A stretch of DNA of 14,003 nucleotides from the NCBI GenBank assembly GCA_018822065.1, contig JAHJKV010000415.1, forward strand, positions 1 to 14,003, written 5' to 3'. This DNA comes from Pseudomonadota bacterium (lineage in GTDB: Bacteria; Desulfobacterota; Desulfovibrionia; Desulfovibrionales; Desulfovibrionaceae). Made by a program: the position numbers and the translations under genes. Below are positions 1 through 5,773 of the stretch, in pieces; positions within the stretch are counted from its first letter, which is position 1, and the number at the start of each line of letters is the position of its first letter. Below the pieces are notes generated by a model that saw nothing but the letters and a program-made list of their open reading frames with translations, did not search any database and had not been told where the DNA came from.

Positions 1-231
1 CAGGACGGCGGTGCCGTTACTGACCACGGCCACGAGGTTGCCCTTGTTGGTGTATTCGTAAACCTTTTCCTTGTCGGCATGGATGGCGCGACAGGCTTCG
101 GCCACGCCCGGGGAATAGGCCATGGAAAGGTGCTTCTGGGTCTCGCAGGGCTTGATGGAGATAACTTCCAGCTTTCCCTTGCGTTTGTCGGAATGGTAGG
201 CCAGTGCCTCTTCTTTGGTGAACAATGCCAT
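1..231 (-). CDS. Malic enzyme, N-terminal part (runs off the left edge)
   Basis: Malic enzyme oxidatively decarboxylates malate to pyruvate and CO2 with NAD(P)+ in the cytoplasm. Only the first 77 codons lie in the window, from an ATG at 231 in an open frame to base 1. The visible part starts MALFTKEEALAYH and carries the N-terminal malic domain signatures: YSPGVAEAC, which includes the conserved Tyr of the family, and the block TNKGNLVAVVSNGTAVL. A GGAG sits about 6 bases before the ATG. The gene lies downstream of a TRAP transporter operon on the same strand but behind an intrinsic terminator (348-374), so it probably has its own promoter in the 232-347 gap, where I could not pick one out. 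Cofactor choice, and whether a C-terminal phosphotransacetylase-like domain is present as in MaeB, cannot be seen here. The family assignment is firm. Confidence 0.93.
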   Translation of the reverse strand, partial: MALFTKEEALAYHSDKRKGKLEVISIKPCETQKHLSMAYSPGVAEACRAIHADKEKVYEYTNKGNLVAVVSNGTAVL

Positions 232-339
232 GTGGGTCTCCGTAGCGTTGTGTTGTATCGATAGTCTTTGACGAGTGGGTCACCTGCCTAGCGCTGCGCC
301 CGCGCCTCGTCAAGTCCTGTATTCGCCTTCCCGGTGAGG

Positions 340-374
340 GGAAGAAAATGGGCCCGGAACGACTCCGGGCCCAT
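340..374 (-). terminator. Intrinsic terminator of the TRAP transporter operon
   Basis: A perfect inverted repeat with 11-bp arms (348-358 and 364-374, arm ATGGGCCCGGA) surrounds a 5-base loop. Read on the minus strand the stem is followed at once by TTTTCTTCCCC. It begins 22 bases after the permease stop codon, which is the expected place for a Rho-independent terminator, and it separates the transporter from the malic enzyme gene. Confidence 0.85.
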
Positions 375-396
375 GGTCTTTCAATGTGTCGCCAGG

Positions 397-2325
397 TTAT
401 GCCGGAGCCTTGACGAACAGTCGCTTCAGAGGCTTGAACCAGATGAAGGACATGAACCAGGAGTACATGAAGACAATAACTGTGATGATGGCGAACCACA
501 TGGCGATCTTCGCTGGGGTGTCGTTAAGGGAGAAGGCCGGAACATAGGCGAACAGGAAGGGCCCGAGGTAGAGGAACTTGGCGAACTTGAACGAGGTGAA
601 CGCCGTCTTCCACATATTCGCCTTGGCGATGGTCGCCCCGGCAAAGGCTGCGATGCACACCGGAGGCGTGATGTTCGAGTCCTGGGAGAGCCAGTAGACG
701 ATCATGTGCGCGGCGATCTCGTTGACGCCAAGTACTATCAGGGCCGGAACCGCCACCACGGCGGTGATCAGGTAGGCCGCGGTGACCGGCACGCCCATGC
801 CCAGGACCAGGGAGGCCAGGGCGATGAGCAGGATGGTCAGGACCAGACTGCCGCCAGCCAGCTCGATGACGATGTCGGCAAAGGTCAGCACCAGGCCGGA
901 GTAGGTCAGGACGCCGATGATTATGCCAATGACGCCGACCGTGGCGCCGATCTTGAGGCTGCTTTCAGTCCCGGCTCGGGCTGCGGCCACAAAGTTGCCC
1001 AGCTCGGTCTTGAGACCGCCGAGGGTTTGCTTGCGGCGGATGTAGACAAAGACCGTGGCAATGGCACCGTAGAGAAGCAGGATGCGTCCGGACATGTACG
1101 GCTTGAGGGTCGCGGCAGTCTCGGGCCCGAAGGTGTGGCTCACGCCCTTGACCAGCCAGGGGAAGACCACCACGAAGGCCATGAGGATGAAGACGGTGGG
1201 GTCGATGCGCGGGCTGTCACCCTTGAAGGAGAGCGAGATGCACACGGCCAGACCTGCGATGGCCGAATAGCCGGGGGAATAACCAGTGAGCATGAAGAAG
1301 GTGATGACCATGAGGGGCAGGGTATACTGCCACTCGTTTTTCAGGATCTGCATGGCAGAATACTTGTAGCGTTCGCCAGCCAGGCCATACATCTTGGCCT
1401 CGTAGTGGACCATGACGAAAACCGAGAAGAAGTACATGGCCGCCGGGAATACGGCCACGAGCATGATCCAGGAGTAGGGTACGCCGGTCAGTTCCGCCAT
1501 GATGAAGCCGCCGGCACCCATGATCGGGGGCATGAACATGCCGCCGATGGACGCTGCGGGTTCGATGGCGCCGGCCACGTGCGGCTTGAAGCCCGCCTTT
1601 TTCATCATCGGGATGGTGAAGGTGCCGGTGGACACGGTGTTGGCGATGGCCGAGCCGGAGATGGAGCCGAACAGGGCCGAGGCGATGACTGCGACCTTGG
1701 CCGGACCGCCGACCCTGTGGCCCACGGCTGCCAGGGGGAAGTCGATGAAGAACCTCTGTGCCCCGCATTTTTCCAGGAAGGCCCCGAAGAGCACAAAGAG
1801 CAGGATGTAGGTGGCCAGCACGTTAGCCATGATGCCGAAAATGCCGTCGGAGCGGTAGAAGATGGAGGTGCAGAGCACGTCGAAGCGCGCCCCTGCGTGG
1901 GCGAAGAGGTCAGGCACGAGGTTGCCGTACATGCCATAGAGCATCATGCCAATGCCGATGAAGACAAAGACCGAGCCGACCACCCGCCGAGCCAGTTCGA
2001 TGGAGATGAGGACTCCGATGATGGCGATGGCCTTGTCCAGGTCTGTCTCGATGCCCACCCGGTAGTTGATGACCTCGAAATTGAGGGTCCAGTAGGAGAT
2101 GGAAATGATCGACCCGACAATGAGCGCATAATCCAGAATGCGGAAAACCAGGGTCTTGGACTTGTAGAGCAGGAAGACGAGTACATAGGTGACAAGGACG
2201 TAGATGCCTCGATGATACTGGGTGGCCGCTGGTTCAAAGATGGCGGACCATGTGTAGCAGAGCACAAGGGTCACAGCCAGGAAATCAAAGATGATTTGCT
2301 CGATTCGGTGCAGTTTCTCGTACAT
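397..2325 (-). CDS. TRAP transporter permease, fused DctQ-DctM (4TM/12TM) subunit, TAXI type
   Basis: This is the inner-membrane part of a tripartite ATP-independent periplasmic transporter, which normally imports organic acids together with Na+ or H+. The protein is almost wholly hydrophobic. The N-terminal third holds DctQ-like helices (about residues 15-135). The DctM-like part then carries the family's signature stretches SISGSAIANTVSTGTF (about 224-239), PAASIGGMFMPPIMGAGG (about 259-276) and later VLGMGVPVTAAY. The length of about 642 residues suits the fused permeases that pair with TAXI binding proteins. I chose the ATG at 2325, which has AGAGAG 8-9 bases upstream; an in-frame GTG at 2334 (645 aa) is possible but has poor spacing. 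Two TAXI binding-protein genes lie immediately upstream, and no second permease is in the window. Substrate is not shown by the sequence; the neighbouring kinase and malic enzyme point to a dicarboxylate such as malate (inference). Confidence 0.95.
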   Translation of the reverse strand: MYEKLHRIEQIIFDFLAVTLVLCYTWSAIFEPAATQYHRGIYVLVTYVLVFLLYKSKTLVFRILDYALIVGSIISISYWTLNFEVINYRVGIETDLDKAIAIIGVLISIELARRVVGSVFVFIGIGMMLYGMYGNLVPDLFAHAGARFDVLCTSIFYRSDGIFGIMANVLATYILLFVLFGAFLEKCGAQRFFIDFPLAAVGHRVGGPAKVAVIASALFGSISGSAIANTVSTGTFTIPMMKKAGFKPHVAGAIEPAASIGGMFMPPIMGAGGFIMAELTGVPYSWIMLVAVFPAAMYFFSVFVMVHYEAKMYGLAGERYKYSAMQILKNEWQYTLPLMVITFFMLTGYSPGYSAIAGLAVCISLSFKGDSPRIDPTVFILMAFVVVFPWLVKGVSHTFGPETAATLKPYMSGRILLLYGAIATVFVYIRRKQTLGGLKTELGNFVAAARAGTESSLKIGATVGVIGIIIGVLTYSGLVLTFADIVIELAGGSLVLTILLIALASLVLGMGVPVTAAYLITAVVAVPALIVLGVNEIAAHMIVYWLSQDSNITPPVCIAAFAGATIAKANMWKTAFTSFKFAKFLYLGPFLFAYVPAFSLNDTPAKIAMWFAIITVIVFMYSWFMSFIWFKPLKRLFVKAPA

Positions 2326-2428
2326 AGGAGTCACTCTCTTCGCGGAATGATGGCCGACGGTTAATGTCTGGACGTCTTGGGACCATTGTTGCCCGGTCAG
2401 GCCGGGAGCACCGCTGTCATTCGGGAGG

Positions 2429-2450
2429 GGGGCGGACCGGAGTCCGCCCC
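2429..2450 (-). promoter_or_regulatory. Intercistronic hairpin between binding protein and permease genes
   Basis: Perfect 9-bp arms (GGGGCGGAC at 2429-2437, GTCCGCCCC at 2442-2450) enclose a 4-base loop in the gap between the SBP stop (2504) and the permease start. No T-run follows on the minus strand, so it is not a standard terminator. Such hairpins after a binding-protein gene often protect the upstream mRNA or reduce read-through, giving more binding protein than permease. That role here is inference. Confidence 0.6.
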
Positions 2451-2503
2451 GCCTCGCCGGTGTCTGACATTGGGTGCGATCAAGGAATCGCGGAGCGGGG
2501 TGC

Positions 2504-3496
2504 CTACTTCAGGACGCCCTTCTCCGTCCAGAACTTCACCGCGCCGGGGTGCAGCGGGGTGACATCCGGGTTGATGCCCTTCACGCCGTCGGCGACGGTC
2601 ATTTCCTTGAAGGTCTTCTTCTGCTGGACCATGTGGGCCAGTCCTTCGGGGGTGTAGATGAGGCTCAGCAGTTCGTAGACGTCGTCAGCCGAGACATCGG
2701 CGTTGGCCACGAGCAGAGCGGAATCCTGGAAGGAATTGGTGGGGGTGTCCACGCCGCGGTAAGTGCCAGCAGGAACGGTCAGCGAGGAGAAGTAGGGATA
2801 CTTTTCATAGTAGCCCGAGGTCTTGGCCAGGTTGTCCAGGTCCACCAAGTCGATGTCATTGGTCTGGGCGGCCATGATCACGGCTCCAGACGGGAAGGCG
2901 GTGAACAGCCAGAAAGCGTCGAGTTGCTCGTTGCCGAAGGCCTGGGCAGCGTCGTCATAACCCATGGCGTTACGCTCGATCTTGTCCCAGATGCCCAGGT
3001 GCTTGAAGAACAGTTCGCAGTTGGCGAAGGCGCCGGAACCGGCATTGCCGACGCCGACTTTCTTGTCGATCAGGTCCTGGGGAGTGTTGATGCCAGAGCC
3101 TTTGCGGACAACAAGCTGAGCCGGGGCGCCATAGAGATAGGACACGGCCATGACTTTTTCATACTTGTTGGTATCGTTGGACAACAGACCGTTACGGCCG
3201 AGGTAGACTTCGCCAGCATAGACGGTGCCGAAGGACACGCGGCCGGAGTTGACCGTGCGCAGGTTCTCGGTGGAACCACCGGAAGACTGGGCTTTGACGG
3301 AGAAATTGGGGCTGTTTTTGACCGGATCGTACACCTGGATGGCGTTGGCCACCACCTGGAAGGTGCCGCCAGCGGGTCCGCCGCCGAAGATGTGACGGTT
3401 TTTGGCGTCCGCGTTGGACGAGGTGGTCATGGTCATGCCGACGGCCAGGACCAGGGCCAGTGCCAGAACGGTGATGCGATGGGAAAGAACTTTCAT
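2504..3496 (-). CDS. TAXI-family TRAP transporter solute-binding protein (secreted, periplasmic)
   Basis: This is the extracytoplasmic receptor that captures substrate and delivers it to the TRAP permease encoded just downstream. From the ATG at 3496 the protein has 330 residues: a Sec signal peptide (MKVLSHR, then a hydrophobic core) with likely cleavage at NADA/KN near residue 31, and a mature TAXI domain beginning RHIFGGGPAGGTF. Other family blocks are SSGGSTENLR, YLGRNG, YGAPAQLVVRKGSG, VGNAGSGA and, near the end, PLHPGAVKFW. The start is fixed by a strong AAGGAGG at 3501-3507; a longer frame to 3529 would add residues without a ribosome site. It is a clear paralogue of the lipoprotein at 3922-4956, sharing all these blocks. 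Expression is probably driven from the operator/promoter at 3692-3768, through a leader of about 200 bases. Confidence 0.95.
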   Translation of the reverse strand: MKVLSHRITVLALALVLAVGMTMTTSSNADAKNRHIFGGGPAGGTFQVVANAIQVYDPVKNSPNFSVKAQSSGGSTENLRTVNSGRVSFGTVYAGEVYLGRNGLLSNDTNKYEKVMAVSYLYGAPAQLVVRKGSGINTPQDLIDKKVGVGNAGSGAFANCELFFKHLGIWDKIERNAMGYDDAAQAFGNEQLDAFWLFTAFPSGAVIMAAQTNDIDLVDLDNLAKTSGYYEKYPYFSSLTVPAGTYRGVDTPTNSFQDSALLVANADVSADDVYELLSLIYTPEGLAHMVQQKKTFKEMTVADGVKGINPDVTPLHPGAVKFWTEKGVLK

Positions 3497-3500
3497 TAAT

Positions 3501-3507
3501 CCTCCTT
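3501..3507 (-). promoter_or_regulatory. Strong Shine-Dalgarno site of the secreted TAXI binding protein
   Basis: AAGGAGG on the minus strand lies 4 bases before the ATG at 3496. It decides that start over the in-frame ATG at 3529 and suggests high translation, as expected for an abundant periplasmic binding protein. Confidence 0.85.
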
Positions 3508-3691
3508 GGCTTGCCGCGTGGGCAATCATAAAACCCGCGGGGCATATCGTTTATAGTACGATAACCTGAAGCCAATCAGCCCAGTCGCGACGCAACATGC
3601 GCTCGACCTTCAGGGCTGAAGGCGGTCTGCCTCGTAGTTGAAATCGAACCTGGGTTCGATGCGACGTCACGAGGGAGGGTCCGCCACTGTA
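3508..3691 (-). promoter_or_regulatory. Structured 5' leader of the secreted TAXI binding-protein gene
   Basis: If transcription starts near 3692, the mRNA leader is about 195 bases and has no credible ORF. Three perfect inverted repeats lie in it: ATCGAACC-TG-GGTTCGAT (3643-3660, plus-strand reading), CCTTCAG-GG-CTGAAGG (3607-3622) and TATCGT-N7-ACGATA (3545-3563). The 18-bp palindrome at 3643-3660 could instead be a protein-binding site. On the minus strand TATAAA at 3555-3550 could serve as the -10 of a second promoter, with a weak -35 at 3578-3573. I recognise no known riboswitch. Function is open: mRNA stability, attenuation or a second regulator. Confidence 0.4.
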
Positions 3692-3768
3692 CGGAACTCT
3701 TATAGCAGGGGCATGCCGGTGGGGATACGAGAGAGATACTGATTTTCGTGTAAGAATATTTCTTACGT
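3692..3768 (-). promoter_or_regulatory. Operator and promoter module, copy 1 (upstream of secreted TAXI binding protein)
   Basis: The palindrome GTAAGAA-TAT-TTCTTAC occupies 3750-3766. On the minus strand it is followed by a stretch (3747-3727) that is base-for-base identical to the one at 5081-5061. Further on comes an extended -10, TG-C-TATAAG (3707-3699), whose first hexamer base lies 54 bases from the palindrome centre. The position 17 bases upstream reads TATCCC, a poor -35, so an activator bound around -65 would be expected. The second copy upstream of the other TAXI gene has the same palindrome, the same spacing and the same CCCTGnTA core. The palindrome and the identity are seen directly; activator dependence and identity of the bound protein are inferred. 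Confidence 0.75.
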
Positions 3769-3841
3769 CAAGTGCGCGGTCTGTATTAACGGGTATGTGC
3801 TCCAGATCTTTTGCACCTGTGAAAAGGGGCGGCAACCCACA

Positions 3842-3874
3842 CCGGCCGCCGTCCGGGAACCGGACGGCGGCCGG
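3842..3874 (-). terminator. Very strong hairpin between the two TAXI binding-protein genes
   Basis: Perfect 14-bp arms (3842-3855 and 3861-3874) with a 5-base loop lie about 48 bases past the lipoprotein gene's stop. All but one of the 14 arm pairs are G-C. On the minus strand the first T-run (TTTT, 3825-3822) comes about 17 bases after the stem, so this is not a textbook intrinsic terminator. It may stop transcription with help, or protect the 3' end of the upstream mRNA. A second small hairpin, ACGCGC-AA-GCGCGT, lies at 3896-3909. Confidence 0.5.
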
Positions 3875-3921
3875 GGGCCGCATATCGTTGATTCAACGCG
3901 CAAGCGCGTCGACCTCGATAA

Positions 3922-4956
3922 CTATTTGAGACGCTCCGGTATGAACAGTCCCTGCTGTTCCCAGAAGCGGATCGCGCCTGGATGCAGGGGGATGGTCACG
4001 CCTTTGAGGCCGTTTTCGATGGTCATGTCCCGTGCCGCTCTATGGGCGGCGGCCATGTCCTTGAGGCCTTGCTCGGAAAAAATAGCCGAGAGCAGGTCGT
4101 AGACCACGCTTTCCGGCGTGTGCGCGCTGGCACAGAGCAGGGCTACATCCTGAAAGGTTGCCACAAGGGCATCCTGTCCCTGGTAGGTCCCTGCCGGGAT
4201 GGCCCTAGGCGAGTAAAAGGGCAGGGCATCGTAAAAACCCGACTTCCTGCCATCTTGATCAAGGGCAAGCAACAGGATGGGCTCCCTGGCCGCAGCCTCG
4301 ATGACCGCGCTGTTTGGGTAGCCGCTGAGAACCCAAAAGGCATCGCTCTCGCCCTTGGAGAAATCTGCTGCAGCCTGGGAATAGCCTAGGTTGCGAATGG
4401 TGATCTTGTCCCACAGCCCCAGAAAGCTGAAGAAACGCTCGGCTGAGAGCGCTGCGCCGGAACCCTCGTTGCCAACGGCCACCACCTTGCCAGCCAGCTG
4501 GGCGGGTAGGGTGATGCCCGAATCCTTGCGCACCACGAGTTGGGCGGGAGCGCCATAGAGGAAGGCCAGGGCCCGGACCTCGGTGAAGCGGTGGTCGTTT
4601 CCAGGCAGTTGTCCGTTACGGCCCAGGTGGGCGTCGCCGGAATAGACGATGCCGAAATCGACGGAGCCGTCGTCCAGGGCGCGAAGATTGTCGGCAGACC
4701 CTCCTGAGCCTTTGGGGGAAACATCGAAGTAGTCAAAGGTCCGGGTGGCGGCGGAGGAAATCTTGTTGGCGAAGAAGTTGAACGTTCCGCCTGTGGGGCC
4801 GCCGCTGAAGGCGAGGTGGTGTTTCTGTTTTGGCTGGTTGGCGATTTCGATGCCGGTCTTGCCCTGCTCCTCATTGTCAACACCGCAACCCGTCAGGGCG
4901 ACGAGGCCCAAGAGAAGCAGGAAGGTAAGAGCGAGAGCGGGGAGCTTCGACTTCAC
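3922..4956 (-). CDS. TAXI-family TRAP solute-binding protein, lipoprotein form
   Basis: This is a second TAXI binding protein, here membrane-anchored. From GTG 4956 the protein has 344 residues: MKSKLPALAL, a leucine-rich core, and the lipobox LTGC with Cys24 as the lipidated residue. Residue +2 is Gly, not Asp, so Lol sorting to the outer membrane is possible (inference). The mature part has the TAXI blocks FSGGPTGGTF, GSGGSADNLR, HLGRNG, LYGAPAQLVVRKDSG, VGNEGSGA and PLHPGAIRFW. The frame extends to TTG 5055, but that start has no ribosome site, would bury the signal sequence behind 33 extra residues and lies upstream of the predicted transcription start (about 5026). GTG 4956 has AAGG 8 bases before it. 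The gene lies between the response regulator and the other TAXI gene. Besides feeding the permease it might act as a co-receptor for the adjacent kinase (inference). Confidence 0.92.
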   Translation of the reverse strand: MKSKLPALALTFLLLLGLVALTGCGVDNEEQGKTGIEIANQPKQKHHLAFSGGPTGGTFNFFANKISSAATRTFDYFDVSPKGSGGSADNLRALDDGSVDFGIVYSGDAHLGRNGQLPGNDHRFTEVRALAFLYGAPAQLVVRKDSGITLPAQLAGKVVAVGNEGSGAALSAERFFSFLGLWDKITIRNLGYSQAAADFSKGESDAFWVLSGYPNSAVIEAAAREPILLLALDQDGRKSGFYDALPFYSPRAIPAGTYQGQDALVATFQDVALLCASAHTPESVVYDLLSAIFSEQGLKDMAAAHRAARDMTIENGLKGVTIPLHPGAIRFWEQQGLFIPERLK

Positions 4957-4964
4957 GTCGTCAA

Positions 4965-4968
4965 CCTT
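4965..4968 (-). promoter_or_regulatory. Ribosome-binding site supporting the GTG start of the TAXI lipoprotein
   Basis: AAGG on the minus strand lies 8 bases before GTG 4956. It is modest, but the only candidate that places a normal lipoprotein signal peptide at the N-terminus. Confidence 0.5.
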
Positions 4969-5025
4969 GGTTTTGGTGGTCTGGCCTGCGGCACCCGATG
5001 CGCCGGAGGGCAGATCTCCATTATC

Positions 5026-5102
5026 CGAATCTAAACTATCAGGGTCGCGGCTCAAGGGAAACGAGAGAGATACTGATTTTCACGTAAGAAAAATTCTTAC
5101 GT
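5026..5102 (-). promoter_or_regulatory. Operator and promoter module, copy 2 (upstream of TAXI lipoprotein)
   Basis: The palindrome is perfect over 9-bp arms here: ACGTAAGAA-AAA-TTCTTACGT at 5082-5102. The 42 bases 5061-5102 match 3727-3768 at 38 positions. The four differences are two bases just left of the inner arm and two in the 3-base spacer. An extended -10, TG-A-TAGTTT (5041-5033), has its hexamer beginning 54 bases from the palindrome centre, as in copy 1, and is preceded by the same CCC. The -35 position (TTTCCC) is poor. The palindrome begins 29 bases after the response regulator's stop, with no terminator between, so read-through from the sensor genes may add to this promoter. Confidence 0.75.
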
Positions 5103-5131
5103 TCGGCGGACTCGGCAGACGTGGCCCTCGG

Positions 5132-5773
5132 TCAGGCTTCGACGAGTCCGTTTTGGATGGCGAAGCGCGAGAGTTCGGCGTTGTTGCGCAGGTTGAGTTT
5201 TTTCAGCAACCGGAAGCGGTAGGTGTCCACGGTCTTGACCGACAGGGAATAGACCTCTGCGATTTCGCGGTTGGTGGTGCCCAGGGCCAGGGCCTTGAGC
5301 ACCTGGATTTCACGGTTGGAGAGGGTTTCCAGGCTGGAGCGTTCCGTAGGGCCCGAGCGGGCAAGACGTTCGGCCAAAAGCTCGGCCACCCCGCCCGAGA
5401 GGTGTCGGCCCCCCTCGCGTACCTTGCGTATGGCTACGACCAGTTCCTCGGGCGCGCTGCGCTTGGTGACGTAGCCCTTGGCCCCGGCAGAGAGGGACCG
5501 GACCACATACTGTTCCTCTTCGTGCATGGTCAGCACCAGGATCGGCATCTGCGGCATCTCCGCCTGGAGTTGGGCGATGACCTCAAGGCCGTCCATCCCC
5601 GGCATGGAGATGTCCACCACGGCCACGTCGGGCAGGTGGGTGCGGGCCAGGGCCAGGGCAGAGGGACCGTCCTCTGCCTCGCAGATCACGGTCATGTCCC
5701 CCGCGTCCTCGACAATGCGTCGCAGGCCTCCGCGGACAATGGAATGGTCGTCTGCCAGAAGCACTCGGATCAT
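5132..5773 (-). CDS. Response regulator, NarL/UhpA (LuxR-HTH) type
   Basis: This is the DNA-binding partner of the kinase encoded just upstream. The 213-residue protein has a receiver domain at about 1-120 with the acidic pair D8-D9 (LLADDH), phosphoacceptor D54 in VVDISMPGMDG, T82 and K104 (YVTKR). A LuxR-type HTH follows at about 148-208: LSNREIQVLKALALGTTNREIA, then recognition helix SVKTVDTYRFRLLKKL. Its length is normal for the family. The ATG at 5773 overlaps the kinase stop (ATGA) and has GGAGGAG (5785-5779) 5 bases upstream, so the two are translationally coupled. Proteins of this family bind as dimers to short inverted repeats, and the two GTAAGAA-N3-TTCTTAC palindromes nearby are the obvious candidate targets. 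That link is inference. No receiver or HTH residue looks defective. Confidence 0.95.
   Translation of the reverse strand: MIRVLLADDHSIVRGGLRRIVEDAGDMTVICEAEDGPSALALARTHLPDVAVVDISMPGMDGLEVIAQLQAEMPQMPILVLTMHEEEQYVVRSLSAGAKGYVTKRSAPEELVVAIRKVREGGRHLSGGVAELLAERLARSGPTERSSLETLSNREIQVLKALALGTTNREIAEVYSLSVKTVDTYRFRLLKKLNLRNNAELSRFAIQNGLVEA

Noticed and set aside
334..2364. 676-codon open frame on the plus strand opposite the TRAP permease
   Set aside because: The translation is rich in Asp, Gly, His and Glu with no family signature, and it lies antisense to a clear permease gene; long antisense frames are common in GC-rich DNA.
3643..3660. GGTTCGAT resembling a tRNA T-arm
   Set aside because: No acceptor stem, anticodon arm or D-arm can be folded around it; it is better explained as a perfect palindrome in the leader.
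3692..5102. The two 42-bp matches as an insertion-sequence or attachment-site repeat pair
   Set aside because: No integrase or transposase lies between them; each is upstream of a paralogous gene in the same orientation with a -10 element in register, which fits regulation.
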